DNA of 29,404 nt, from NCBI GenBank assembly GCA_002316015.1, contig DCCS01000032.1, positions 1 through 29,404 on the forward strand, written 5' to 3'. The DNA is from Prevotellaceae bacterium UBA1075 (GTDB taxonomy: Bacteria > Bacteroidota > Bacteroidia > Bacteroidales > Bacteroidaceae). A model generated the notes under the pieces. The model had not been told where the DNA came from and searched no databases. It saw nothing but the letters and a program-made list of their open reading frames with translations. The first letter of the stretch is position 1. The number at the start of each line of letters is the position of its first letter. The position numbers and the translations under genes were made by a program. Below, piece by piece: positions 7,714-16,855 of the stretch.

Positions 7714-7823
7714 ATCGCAGCGGCATGCGTGTGCCATCGCGGCGGCATGCATGTGCCATCGCAGCGGCATGCATGTGCCATCGCGGCGGCATGCATGTGC
7801 CATCGCGGTGGCATGCATGTATG
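7714..7823. repeat. 22-bp tandem repeat, five units (locus A)
   Basis: Five head-to-tail units of 22 bp start at 7714, 7736, 7758, 7780 and 7802. The unit is ATCGC(A/G)GCGGCATGCATGTGCC (R at position 6), and the last copy degenerates. Units are nearly identical and have no spacers. The array lies in the divergent intergenic region between the exported operon and glycogen synthase. Because 22 is not a multiple of three, it creates spurious repetitive open frames on both strands. The unit shares 16 of 22 positions, in register, with the array at 21163-21292. Confidence 0.9.
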
Positions 7824-7970
7824 GGACTGGCGCGGCAGGGTGGGACCGTGCTTTCTGCAGGCAGGGATGCGCCATGACAGAGGGGCGTTCCCTCCACACT
7901 CTCTGGCCGTTTTCCGTGCGCGCACGCGTATTATTAAAAATGAGAGTCCACGTGTTTCGAAAATTTGTCG

Positions 7971-7978
7971 TACCTTTG
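7971..7978 (+). promoter_or_regulatory. -7 promoter element for glycogen synthase
   Basis: TACCTTTG fits TAnnTTTG and lies 36 nt before the chosen ATG at 8015. It supports starting the gene at 8015 rather than further upstream. No clear -33 element is seen. Confidence 0.55.
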
Positions 7979-8014
7979 CCGCAAACAGGATATATCGTAA
8001 CACATACATTGTCA

Positions 8015-9679
8015 ATGAGCGGAAAAAAGACAACACCAGACTATGTGCTGGAGAGCAGCTGGGAGGTGTGTAACAAGCTGGGAGGCATATACACGGTGCT
8101 TTCCACCAGGGCCAAGACCCAGGAAGCCCTGTTGGGCGGAAATCTTCTGTTTATCGGCCCCGACCTTTGGCACGGCCGGGAGAATCCCCTGTTTTCCGAG
8201 GATCCTGACCTGTGGCCCGAATGGGTGGCCACCATGGCGGCCGAGGGTGTCGGGCTGCGTATGGGACGCTGGAACATTCCCGGGAAGCCCAAGGTGGCCC
8301 TGGTGGATTTCCAGCCCTTTTTCGTCAGGAAGAATGATCTGTATGGACAGGCGTGGAGAGACTTCGGGGTGGACAGCCTGCATGCCTATGGCGACTATGA
8401 CGAGTCCAGCATGTTCGCTTACGCGGCGGGTCTCGTGGTAGAGGGCTTTTGGAAATTCTTCCTGAGGGACAAGGGCGCGCGGGCCGTATATCATGTCAAC
8501 GAGTGGATGACTTGCCTGGGCGCTTTGTACGTGCGCAAGCATGTGCCCCAGGTGGCGACGGTGTTCACCACCCACGCCACTTGCGTGGGACGCAGTATCG
8601 CGGGCAACGGGAAGCCCCTGTACCAGTATCTGCATGATTACGACGGACGGCAGATGGCACGCGAGCTCAACGTGGAGTCGAAGCACAGTGTGGAGAGGCA
8701 GACGGCGATGAACGTGGACTGCTTTACCACCGTGAGCGACGTGACGGCGCGCGAGTGCGCCGAACTGCTTGACAAACCCTGTGACGTGGTGCTCGAAAAC
8801 GGCTTCGAGCCCGATTTCGTGCCGGCAGCGGGCGCGGCCTTCGCGGCCCGGCGGCGACAGGCCAGGGACACGATCCTGGGTGTCGCCCGCGCACTCACCG
8901 GGGCCGACATGCCCGATGACACGCTCATCGTGAGCACAAGCGGGCGCTATGAGTACAGGAACAAGGGGCAGGACGTGTTCATGGAAGCCATGTACAGAAG
9001 CCTATATGACGACCGCCTCACCCGCCCCGTGCTGGCCATGGTGCAGGTTCCGGCCTGGACGGCGGGGCCGCGCGCCGACCTGCAGGACCGCCTGAGGCAT
9101 CCCGTGGCGGACGGCTCCCCGCTGCAGGACCCCATATGCACCCATGTGCTCCGCGAGCCCTGGAACGACCCCGTGACCGGCTTCCTGCACAACCACGGCA
9201 TGAAGAACCAGGCCACGGACCGTGTGAAGGTCATCTTCGTCCCTTGCTACCTTGACGGCAGGGACGGCATCTTCGAGAGCACCTATTACGACCTGCTTAT
9301 CGGCAGCGACCTGGCCGTGTATCCGTCCTACTACGAGCCGTGGGGCTATACGCCCCTTGAGGCCGTGGCCTTTCATGTGCCTTGTGTCACCACTTCGCTC
9401 GCGGGCTTTGGCGCGTGGGTCAACAAGACCAAGGGCTCGGACAGCCATCTGGAGGACGGTGTGGAGGTCGTGAGGCGTGATGACTACAATTTTGACCAGG
9501 TGGCGAATGCCGTGCGCGACGCGATAGCCAAGATGTGCGGGATGAGTGCCAAGGAGGTCGACGCGGCGCGCAAGAAGGCAGCCCAGGTGGCCGCAAAGGC
9601 CCAGTGGAAGCATTTCATACCCAAGTATGAGCAGGCGTACGCCTTCGCGCTTGACAGAGCGGCACAACGCAACGCGTGA
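8015..9679 (+). CDS. Glycogen synthase, GT3 (eukaryote-like) type
   Basis: The frame is open upstream through the tandem repeats, but coding character begins at the ATG at 8015, just after a promoter motif, giving 554 residues. The start matches GT3 enzymes: WEVCNKLGGIYTVLS (16-30) carries the glucose-donor loop, and the C-terminal half has the family signature YPSYYEPWGYTPLEA (about 436-450) with the catalytic Glu pair, followed by TTSLAGFGAWV. GT3 synthases extend alpha-1,4-glucan from a nucleotide sugar and are the usual form in animals, fungi and many Bacteroidetes, in contrast to the GT5 GlgA of other bacteria. The donor (UDP- or ADP-glucose) cannot be read from sequence. The phosphorylase gene starts 58 nt downstream, so synthesis and breakdown of glycogen are probably co-transcribed. 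Confidence 0.93.
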   Translation: MSGKKTTPDYVLESSWEVCNKLGGIYTVLSTRAKTQEALLGGNLLFIGPDLWHGRENPLFSEDPDLWPEWVATMAAEGVGLRMGRWNIPGKPKVALVDFQPFFVRKNDLYGQAWRDFGVDSLHAYGDYDESSMFAYAAGLVVEGFWKFFLRDKGARAVYHVNEWMTCLGALYVRKHVPQVATVFTTHATCVGRSIAGNGKPLYQYLHDYDGRQMARELNVESKHSVERQTAMNVDCFTTVSDVTARECAELLDKPCDVVLENGFEPDFVPAAGAAFAARRRQARDTILGVARALTGADMPDDTLIVSTSGRYEYRNKGQDVFMEAMYRSLYDDRLTRPVLAMVQVPAWTAGPRADLQDRLRHPVADGSPLQDPICTHVLREPWNDPVTGFLHNHGMKNQATDRVKVIFVPCYLDGRDGIFESTYYDLLIGSDLAVYPSYYEPWGYTPLEAVAFHVPCVTTSLAGFGAWVNKTKGSDSHLEDGVEVVRRDDYNFDQVANAVRDAIAKMCGMSAKEVDAARKKAAQVAAKAQWKHFIPKYEQAYAFALDRAAQRNA

Positions 9680-9737
9680 GGCACACCGCAGCCCCGTTCT
9701 GACAAAAACAAACAGGAACAAACATAAACATAGAACA

Positions 9738-12302
9738 ATGAAGATTAGAGCAAGCTACACCAACCAGCCATGCTGGAAGCAGGTGACAGTCAAGAGCAAC
9801 ATCCCCGTCGAGTTGAGGAAGCTGGAGGAACTGGCCCGCAACATGTGGTGGGCGTGGAACCACAGCGCCAAGAGCCTGTTCCGCAGCCTGGACAGCAAAC
9901 TCTTTGACGAGTGTGACGGCAACCCGGTCCTCCTGCTGCAGCGCCTGAGTTTCGAGAAGATGGAAAAACTCTCCCATGACCAGGCCTTGATACAGAGAAT
10001 GGACGAGGTGTACAATGAGTTCCGCGCATATATGGACGAGAAGCCCGACAAGAGCCGCGCCAGCGTGGCGTACTTCTGCATGGAGTACGGACTGAACCAC
10101 GTGCTGAAGATATATTCGGGAGGACTGGGCGTGCTGGCGGGCGACTATCTGAAGGAGGCCAGTGACTCAAACGTGGACATGTGCGGCGTGGGCTTCCTGT
10201 ACCGTTATGGCTATTTCACCCAGTCGCTCAGCATGGACGGCCAGCAGGTGGCAAACTACGAGGCACAGAACTTCGGGACGCTCCCAATCGAGCAGCAGAT
10301 GGACGCGGACGGGCATCCTATGGTGGTGGATGTACCCTATATGGATTATGAGGTGCATGCCTATGTGTGGCGTGTCAATGTGGGGCGTGTCACGCTGTAC
10401 CTGCTTGACACCGACAACGACATGAACTCACAGTTTGACCGCTCCATCACCCATGCCCTCTATGGTGGTGACTGGGAGAACAGGCTCAAGCAGGAAATCC
10501 TGCTGGGTATAGGTGGTGTGCTCATGCTGCAGAAACTGGGCATCAAGAAGGACGTGTATCACTGCAACGAGGGACACGCTGCCCTGTGCAACGTGCAGCG
10601 CCTGCTGGATTATGTGCGTGAGGGAAAGTCTTTCACGCAGGCTCTCGAACTTGTGCGCGCCTCCTCGCTTTACACCGTGCACACTCCCGTGCCCGCAGGC
10701 CACGACTATTTCGACGAGGGTCTGTTCGGGAAGTACATGAGCGGATACCCGCAGATGCTGGGCATCTCGTGGGATGAGTTTATCGGCATGGGGCGCATGA
10801 ACCCCGATGACAAGGGCGAGCGTTTCTGCATGAGCACCTTCGCGTGCAACACTTCGCAGGAGGTCAACGGCGTGAGCTGGTTGCACGGCGAGGTGAGCAA
10901 GAAGATGTTCGCGGGCATATGGAAGGGGTATTACCCCGAGGAGAGCCATGTGGGCTATGTGACCAATGGCGTTCACTTCCCCACCTGGTGCGCCAATGAA
11001 TGGCGCAAGCTGTACGCCTCCAACTTCGATGAGAATTTCATCCACGACCAGAGCAACCAGTCGATATGGGAGGCCATATACGACGTGAGCGACGAGGAGG
11101 TGTGGGCCACACGCATGGCCTTGAAGACGAAGTTGGTGGAGTATATCCGCAAGCAGTTCCGTGACCGCTGGCTCAAGAACCAGGGCGACCCCTCGCGCGT
11201 GGTGTCGCTGATGGAGAAGATCAACCCAAATGCCCTGCTTGTGGGTTTCGGGCGCCGTTTTGCCACCTACAAGCGGGCTCACCTGCTGTTCACCGACTTG
11301 GAGCGCCTGTCAAAGATTGTCAACAATCCCGACTACCCCGTGCAGTTCCTCTACACAGGCAAGGCGCATCCTGCGGATGGCGCGGGACAGGCTCTTATCA
11401 AGAAGATATATGAGATAAGCCAGCGTCCCGAGTTCCTTGGCAAGATTATCTTCCTGGAGAACTACGACATGCAGTTGGCCCGCCGTCTTGTGAGCGGCGT
11501 GGACATATGGATGAACACGCCCACCCGCCCGCTCGAGGCATCGGGCACATCAGGCGAGAAGGCTCTTATGAACGGTCTGGTGAACCTTTCTGTGCTTGAT
11601 GGCTGGTGGTACGAGGGTTATCGTCCAGGAGCAGGCTGGGCACTCACGGACAAGCGCACCTACCAGTACCAGGAGCACCAAGACCAGCTCGATGCGGCCA
11701 CCATCTATGGCCTGCTTGAGAACGAGATAATGCCTCTCTACTACGCCCGCAACGCTGAGGGAATCAGCACAGGCTGGGTGAAGGTCATCAAGAACAGCAT
11801 CGCGCAAATCGCTCCGCACTACACCATGAAGCGCCAGCTTGACGACTATTACAACAAGTTCTACAACCGCCTGCACGCCCGTTTCGGGACACTTGCCGCC
11901 AACGGCGGAAAGCTCGCCCGCGAGATTGCCGACTGGAAGGAGAATGTGGCCGCCCATTGGGACCAGATACACGTGGACAGCATAGAGAAGGGCGAGGATC
12001 TCCAGAACGGGGACGTGGAGGCAGGAAAGAAGTACAACATCAAGATTGTGGTTGACGAGGCAGGTCTGGACGACGCCATAGGCGTAGAGCTGGTAACTCT
12101 GACGACCGACAAGGACGGCCAAGACCATGTCTATCATGTGGATCCCTTCCGCATGGTAGAGCGCAACGGAAACAAGTACACGTTCACAGCCTCGCACAGC
12201 ATAGACAACGCAGGCTTGTTCAAGGTGTGCTACCGCATCTATCCCAAGAATGAGAACCTGCCCCACCGGCAGGATTTCTGCTACGTGAAGTGGTTCGTGT
12301 GA
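9738..12302 (+). CDS. glgP: Alpha-glucan (glycogen) phosphorylase, GT35
   Basis: The ATG at 9738 gives 854 residues and matches the known start region of the short-type alpha-glucan phosphorylases (NIPVELRKLEELARNMWWAWN, DUF3417-like N-terminus). The family core is intact: YFCMEYGLN, SGGLGVLAGDYLKEASD, and the pyridoxal-phosphate segment EASGTSGEKALMNG, where Lys608 should hold the cofactor, followed by LDGWWYEGYRPG. The enzyme releases glucose-1-phosphate from the non-reducing ends of glycogen or maltodextrin in the cytoplasm. About 80 extra C-terminal residues form a beta-rich segment. It follows glycogen synthase by 58 nt with no visible promoter between them and is closed by a hairpin at 12387-12417. 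Function is clear; the preferred chain length is not. Confidence 0.94.
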   Translation: MKIRASYTNQPCWKQVTVKSNIPVELRKLEELARNMWWAWNHSAKSLFRSLDSKLFDECDGNPVLLLQRLSFEKMEKLSHDQALIQRMDEVYNEFRAYMDEKPDKSRASVAYFCMEYGLNHVLKIYSGGLGVLAGDYLKEASDSNVDMCGVGFLYRYGYFTQSLSMDGQQVANYEAQNFGTLPIEQQMDADGHPMVVDVPYMDYEVHAYVWRVNVGRVTLYLLDTDNDMNSQFDRSITHALYGGDWENRLKQEILLGIGGVLMLQKLGIKKDVYHCNEGHAALCNVQRLLDYVREGKSFTQALELVRASSLYTVHTPVPAGHDYFDEGLFGKYMSGYPQMLGISWDEFIGMGRMNPDDKGERFCMSTFACNTSQEVNGVSWLHGEVSKKMFAGIWKGYYPEESHVGYVTNGVHFPTWCANEWRKLYASNFDENFIHDQSNQSIWEAIYDVSDEEVWATRMALKTKLVEYIRKQFRDRWLKNQGDPSRVVSLMEKINPNALLVGFGRRFATYKRAHLLFTDLERLSKIVNNPDYPVQFLYTGKAHPADGAGQALIKKIYEISQRPEFLGKIIFLENYDMQLARRLVSGVDIWMNTPTRPLEASGTSGEKALMNGLVNLSVLDGWWYEGYRPGAGWALTDKRTYQYQEHQDQLDAATIYGLLENEIMPLYYARNAEGISTGWVKVIKNSIAQIAPHYTMKRQLDDYYNKFYNRLHARFGTLAANGGKLAREIADWKENVAAHWDQIHVDSIEKGEDLQNGDVEAGKKYNIKIVVDEAGLDDAIGVELVTLTTDKDGQDHVYHVDPFRMVERNGNKYTFTASHSIDNAGLFKVCYRIYPKNENLPHRQDFCYVKWFV

Positions 12303-12386
12303 CCCCATGCGGGATGCGCGGTGTGACGTGCGGGCTGTTCCCCGCAATGTGACGGATTGCGCTTCCACGGCATGAGCAAACGAAAG

Positions 12387-12424
12387 AGTCCCCCCTGCCC
12401 TTGTGGTGGAGGGGACTTCTTATA
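12387..12424 (+). terminator. Hairpin after the glycogen synthase-phosphorylase pair
   Basis: AGTCCCC (12387-12393) pairs with GGGGACT (12411-12417), followed by TCTTATA. It sits between glgP and the next promoter, which suits a terminator. The U-tract is imperfect. Confidence 0.55.
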
Positions 12425-12460
12425 TTCTCCCCAAAAAACATTCAGTTCGAAAAAAGTTTG

Positions 12461-12468
12461 TACCTTTG
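12461..12468 (+). promoter_or_regulatory. -7 promoter element for the penicillin-binding protein gene
   Basis: TACCTTTG fits TAnnTTTG, 44 nt before the ATG at 12512. The flanking bases (TTCGAAAA upstream, GC downstream) resemble those at the glycogen synthase promoter. Confidence 0.55.
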
Positions 12469-12511
12469 CTTCTCATGATGGTTGTACACATTAATATATA
12501 ATAGAGACCTT

Positions 12512-14842
12512 ATGCGGAAGAAGTTCTTTGTCGTGCTGTGGGTGCTGTTCTTCTCTTGGCTTTTGCTTCTGGGAGTAATATTCTACAGTATCTTCAACGG
12601 CTACATAGGCTACATGCCGAATATTGAACAACTGCAGAATCCGGTGAACAAGTTTGCCTCGCAGGCACTCTCGGCCGACGGCAAGTTGCTGGGCACGTGG
12701 AGTTACAGTAAGGCCAACCGCATTTTCGTCAGTTACGAGGATCTCCCCCCCGCTATAGTGCAGGCGCTGGTGGCTACCGAGGACGTGCGCTTCTACGAGC
12801 ACAGCGGAGTGGACTACCGCGCTTTGCTGCGGGCCATTGTCAAGCGCGGAATCCTGCGCAATAAGAACGCGGGCGGCGGAAGCACCATCACACAGCAACT
12901 GGCAAAGCAACTGTATTCCGCGAAGGCCGAGAATGTGCGCGAGCGGCTCTTGCAGAAGCCAATCGAATGGGTGATAGCCATCAAGCTGGAACGTTTCTAC
13001 ACGAAGGAGGAGATAGTGAGCATGTATCTCAACTACTTTGATTTCCTTCATAACGCCGTGGGCATCAAGACGGCGGCCAGGACATATTTCGGCAAGGAAC
13101 CCAAGGACCTTACCGTCAACGAGTGTGCCACATTGGTGGGCATGTGCAAGAACCCCAGTTTCTACAATCCCGTGCGTTTCCCCGACAGGTGCAGGGATAG
13201 GCGTAACGTGGTGCTCGGACAGATGGTGAAGGCAGGTTACATGACACAGCAGGAGATGGACAAACTCTGCATGGAGCCTGTCGCGCTCAACTTCCACCGC
13301 ACCGACCATAAGGAGGGCAGCGCGGCTTATCTGCGCGAGATGCTCCGCCGGGTGCTCATGGCCAAGAAGCCGGCGCGGTCCGACTATGCCAGTTGGCAGG
13401 GACAGAACTTCTACGAGGACTCTATCGCATGGGAGAACGACCCGCTCTACGGATGGTGCAATAAGAATGCCAACCGCGAAGGAAGGCACTATAACCTATA
13501 TGCCGATGGGCTGAAAATCTACACGACCATAGACAGCCGCATGCAAGAGTACGCCGAGCAGTCGGTCGTCGGGCATGTGGCGGGCGAGTTGCAGAAAGCC
13601 TTTGACCGTGAACTTCGCCGGAACCGCAACGCACCCTATGCCTCCTCGTTGTCCCCGGCACAGGTCAAGGCCGACCTGGTACGCGCGAAGCGTCAGAGTG
13701 CCAGGTATATACAGATGAAGGCCGCAGGCTATTCCGATGCAGAGATCGACGACGCTTTCGCCACGCCCACCGAGATGATTGTATATACAGGGCATGGTGA
13801 CAAGGACACAACAATGACACCCATGGACAGCATCAAGTACTACAAGTCCTTCCTGCGTGCAGGTTTCATGTGCATGGACAACGAGACCGGGGCTGTCAAG
13901 GCTTATGTGGGTGGGCTGGACTTTTCGCATTTCCAGTACGACATGTGCACGCAGGGCCGCAGGCAGGTGGGTTCGACCATCAAGCCGTACCTGTACGCGC
14001 TTGCCATGGAGAACGGGTGGAGTCCTTGCGACGAGGCGCCCAATGTGCAGCAGACCTACCATGTGGCAGGCAAGGAATGGACACCCCGAAACGGAAGCAA
14101 GGCGCGTTATGGCGAGATGGTGACCCTCAAATGGGGGCTGGCGCAAAGCAACAACTGGATTTCCGCCTGGCTGATGAACCAGTTGTCGCCTGCCGCCCTT
14201 GTGCGTCTGATACACGAGTTCGGCGTGCAGAACAGGGACATTCACCCCTCGCTTGCCCTTTGCCTTGGCCCCTGTGACATTTCTGTGGCCGAGATGGTGG
14301 GGGCATACACGGCGTTTGCCCGCAAGGGAGTACGCCGCTGTCCGCTTTATGTGACCCGCATAGAGGACAGCAACGGCGAGTTGTTGGCCGAGTTCCAGCC
14401 GCGTGTGCGCGAGGTGATATCCGAGCAAGCCGCCTGCAAGATGGTGACATTGATGCGCGGGGTGATAGACAACGGCACTGGCCGCCGCATGCGAGCGCGC
14501 TACGGGATCACCGCGCCCATGGCGGGCAAGACGGGCACCACGAATGACAATTCCGATGGGTGGTTTGTGGGCTACACGCCCAGCCTCAGCTTTGGCGCCT
14601 GGGTGGGCGGCGAGGAGCGTGACATACACTTCGCAAGCATGGCCATCGGGCAGGGAGCGAATTCCGCCCTGCCCATTGCGGCCTATTTCTTGAAGAAGTT
14701 GTATGCCGACCGCAGCCTGGGCTATTCGCAAGACGAGGACTTCGATATCCCTGCGGGATTCGACCCGTGCGGACAGCAGGAAACAGCAGGGGGAGAGGAG
14801 GATGCCGGGGAAGAGGCCGTCCTGGACGAGTTGGGGAACTGA
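12512..14842 (+). CDS. mrcA: Class A penicillin-binding protein 1A (transglycosylase and transpeptidase)
   Basis: I start at the ATG at 12512, which begins a normal short cytoplasmic tail (MRKKFF) and a membrane anchor (about 5-28). The frame stays open to a TTG 30 nt earlier but gains nothing. The 776-residue product has a GT51 domain with EDVRFYEHSGVD (Glu90 is the expected catalytic acid) and GGSTITQQLAKQLY (122-135). The penicillin-binding transpeptidase domain has all three motifs: STIK (488-491), SNN (546-548) and KTG (673-675). It polymerises and cross-links peptidoglycan in the periplasm. The last 35 residues are acidic and probably disordered. The stop overlaps a possible upstream ATG of kdsB by one base, so the two envelope genes are probably co-transcribed. 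Confidence 0.95.
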   Translation: MRKKFFVVLWVLFFSWLLLLGVIFYSIFNGYIGYMPNIEQLQNPVNKFASQALSADGKLLGTWSYSKANRIFVSYEDLPPAIVQALVATEDVRFYEHSGVDYRALLRAIVKRGILRNKNAGGGSTITQQLAKQLYSAKAENVRERLLQKPIEWVIAIKLERFYTKEEIVSMYLNYFDFLHNAVGIKTAARTYFGKEPKDLTVNECATLVGMCKNPSFYNPVRFPDRCRDRRNVVLGQMVKAGYMTQQEMDKLCMEPVALNFHRTDHKEGSAAYLREMLRRVLMAKKPARSDYASWQGQNFYEDSIAWENDPLYGWCNKNANREGRHYNLYADGLKIYTTIDSRMQEYAEQSVVGHVAGELQKAFDRELRRNRNAPYASSLSPAQVKADLVRAKRQSARYIQMKAAGYSDAEIDDAFATPTEMIVYTGHGDKDTTMTPMDSIKYYKSFLRAGFMCMDNETGAVKAYVGGLDFSHFQYDMCTQGRRQVGSTIKPYLYALAMENGWSPCDEAPNVQQTYHVAGKEWTPRNGSKARYGEMVTLKWGLAQSNNWISAWLMNQLSPAALVRLIHEFGVQNRDIHPSLALCLGPCDISVAEMVGAYTAFARKGVRRCPLYVTRIEDSNGELLAEFQPRVREVISEQAACKMVTLMRGVIDNGTGRRMRARYGITAPMAGKTGTTNDNSDGWFVGYTPSLSFGAWVGGEERDIHFASMAIGQGANSALPIAAYFLKKLYADRSLGYSQDEDFDIPAGFDPCGQQETAGGEEDAGEEAVLDELGN

Positions 14843-14871
14843 TGTTGCACAACCAAACAAACAAGCATGAG

Positions 14872-15639
14872 ATGAAATACCTGGCACTTATCCCGGCGCG
14901 CTACGCAAGCACCCGTTTTCCGGGGAAACCCCTTGCCGTGTTGGGAGGAAAACTGGTCGTGCAGCGCGTCTATGAACAGGCGCGCCTGGCATTCGACGAT
15001 GTGTATGTCTGCACCGATGACGATCGCATTTTCTCGGCGGTGGAGGCATTCGGGGGAAAGGCGGTAATGACCGACAGCGGCCTGCGCAGTGGTACAGACC
15101 GTTGCTGGCAAGCCTGTGAGCGCATAGGGACTGACGCGGATGTGATAGTGAATATCCAGGGCGATGAGCCTTTCGTGCAGAAGTCCCAGCTTGAAGGACT
15201 GAAAGACTGCTTCCAGGACGGACACACCCAGATAGCGACACTGGTGAGGCCTTTTTCCGGGAATGACACGTTCGAGGAACTCTCTAACCCCAACTCCCCC
15301 AAGGTCGTGGTGGACAAGAATATGCGTGCCCTCTATTTCAGCAGAAGCGTGATACCGTATTTGCGGGGTGTCGGACAGCAGGACTGGCTTTCATGCCACA
15401 CCTTCTACAAGCACATAGGGCTGTATGCCTACCGGCGTGAGGTGCTTCGCCAAATTTCCCGTTTGGCGCCAGGCGTATTGGAGAAGGCCGAGTCGCTTGA
15501 GCAGCTGCGATGGCTGGAGAACGGGCTCGTGATAAAGGTGGCGCTTACGGACACGGAAACGGAAACGGTGGGCATTGATACTCCTGCCGACCTTCAGAGA
15601 GCCGAGTTGTATCTGAAGAGCAAAAAGATTCAACTATAA
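14872..15639 (+). CDS. kdsB: 3-deoxy-manno-octulosonate cytidylyltransferase (CMP-KDO synthetase)
   Basis: The ATG at 14872 gives 255 residues and begins MKYLALIPARYASTRFPGKP, the classic nucleotide-binding start of KdsB. An in-frame ATG at 14842 would add ten residues (MLHNQTNKHE) not expected in the family, so I prefer 14872. Other family marks are VQRVYEQA, the TDD of the metal site near residue 46, SGTDRCWQA and VNIQGDEPF. The enzyme activates KDO with CTP in the cytoplasm for the inner core of lipopolysaccharide or lipooligosaccharide. It follows the penicillin-binding protein gene by 29 nt. The sequence looks complete and typical. Confidence 0.95.
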   Translation: MKYLALIPARYASTRFPGKPLAVLGGKLVVQRVYEQARLAFDDVYVCTDDDRIFSAVEAFGGKAVMTDSGLRSGTDRCWQACERIGTDADVIVNIQGDEPFVQKSQLEGLKDCFQDGHTQIATLVRPFSGNDTFEELSNPNSPKVVVDKNMRALYFSRSVIPYLRGVGQQDWLSCHTFYKHIGLYAYRREVLRQISRLAPGVLEKAESLEQLRWLENGLVIKVALTDTETETVGIDTPADLQRAELYLKSKKIQL

Positions 15640-15640
15640 T

Positions 15641-15671
15641 TTTGATACTCCAGGCATTTGTCGTAAATTTG
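15641..15671 (+). promoter_or_regulatory. Promoter of the MORN-repeat gene
   Basis: TTTG (15641-15644), 19 nt, then TAAATTTG (15664-15671) is a full match to the Bacteroidetes consensus. The motif ends 7 nt before the first ATG (15679), so the transcript would be leaderless or nearly so from that ATG, or have about 16 nt before the second ATG at 15691. The -33 element starts 2 nt after the kdsB stop codon. Confidence 0.65.
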
Positions 15672-15678
15672 CGGTCAA

Positions 15679-16827
15679 ATGAGCATCAGAATGGTATTCA
15701 GAAAAAAGATAATCCTCCTCCTTCTGCCATGCTTGCACTTCCCTATGGCTGGTCAACAGATAAAGATAGGGAATTACACCTTTTCGGACGGAGGCGAATA
15801 TCAAGGTGAGTTGTTCAAGGGGAAGCCTTACGGGCACGGAACCACCACTTTTCCCAACGGAGACACGCACACTGGAGAGTACGTGAAGGGCAAGCGCCAG
15901 GGAAAGGGTGTCTATCTCTTTTCCGATGGGGAGAAGTACGAGGGCGAGTGGTTTCAGAACCAGCAGCACGGCATGGGCACGTTCTATTTTGCCAACAACA
16001 ACAAGTACGTTGGCCTTTGGTTCAGGGACTACCAGCAGGGCCAGGGCACCATGTACTACTTCAATGGTGACAAGTACGAAGGGAACTGGGAGCAGGACAA
16101 GCGGTCGGGCCAGGGTACATACACCTATGCAAACGGAGCCTATTACAAAGGCGAATGGAAGGACGACCTCAAGAACGGGCATGGAGTCTTTGACTGGAAC
16201 AACGGCAACCGCTACGAGGGCGAGTGGCGTGACAACAAGATGGACGGCCAGGGAACTTATTTTTACGCCTCGGGCGACAGTTACAAGGGGACTTTCAAGG
16301 CTGACCAACAGCACGGCCATGGCACCTACACCTTCCACGACGGAAGCCGGTACGACGGACAGTACCAGAACGGGAAGCGTACAGGTGAGGGCATATTCAC
16401 TTTCGCCAACGGGGACCGCTATGTGGGGCACTTCGTGGATGGCGAACAGAGTGGTCTCGGAACGTTTACCTGGCAAGGCGGTGCCGTGTACGAGGGACAA
16501 TGGCTGGCCAACCTTCAGAACGGGCACGGCAAGTACACCTGGGCCAACGGAGATGCCTATGACGGAGGCTGGAAGAATGGGAAGATGGAAGGGACTGGCA
16601 TCATGCGGCAGGCCGATGGTGTGAAATTCAAGGGCGCGTTCAAGGATGGCCTCAAGGACGGCTACGGCATACTTGAGGATTCGGATGGCGTGCGCTACGA
16701 AGGCACGTTCCATGACGGACAGAAAGATGGCGATTTCATAGAGAAGGACCGCAACGGAAATGTAATCAGAAAGGTCACATACTCCAAGGGGCTTGTGCAG
16801 TCGGTAACAGAATCGGGAGACAACTGA
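15679..16827 (+). CDS. Exported protein with 14 MORN repeats
   Basis: This 382-residue protein has a short signal peptide (KKIILLLLPCLHFPMAG) and then little besides MORN repeats. I count 14 units of about 23 residues with the core YxGxWxxxxxxGxGxxxxxxG, for example YEGEWFQNQQHGMGT, YEGNWEQDKRSGQGT and YKGEWKDDLKNGHGV. MORN repeats form elongated beta-hairpin sheets that in other proteins bind lipids or proteins or act as rulers; no enzyme domain is attached. The start may be ATG 15679 or ATG 15691; the promoter spacing allows both and I keep the longer. The site is probably periplasmic or outer-membrane associated. It lies between kdsB and a YhcH-family gene. Its molecular role is unknown. 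Confidence 0.88.
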   Translation: MSIRMVFRKKIILLLLPCLHFPMAGQQIKIGNYTFSDGGEYQGELFKGKPYGHGTTTFPNGDTHTGEYVKGKRQGKGVYLFSDGEKYEGEWFQNQQHGMGTFYFANNNKYVGLWFRDYQQGQGTMYYFNGDKYEGNWEQDKRSGQGTYTYANGAYYKGEWKDDLKNGHGVFDWNNGNRYEGEWRDNKMDGQGTYFYASGDSYKGTFKADQQHGHGTYTFHDGSRYDGQYQNGKRTGEGIFTFANGDRYVGHFVDGEQSGLGTFTWQGGAVYEGQWLANLQNGHGKYTWANGDAYDGGWKNGKMEGTGIMRQADGVKFKGAFKDGLKDGYGILEDSDGVRYEGTFHDGQKDGDFIEKDRNGNVIRKVTYSKGLVQSVTESGDN

Positions 16828-16855
16828 CGGGCCGCATGGACAGGAAAGGAGTCAT

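Noticed and set aside
7714..7823. CRISPR array
   Set aside because: The 22-bp units are directly adjacent with no spacers, and no cas genes are present; the same holds for 21163-21292.
7703..8014. A 104-codon N-terminal extension of glycogen synthase
   Set aside because: It translates the 22-bp tandem repeats and crosses the promoter; GT3 homology begins only after the ATG at 8015.
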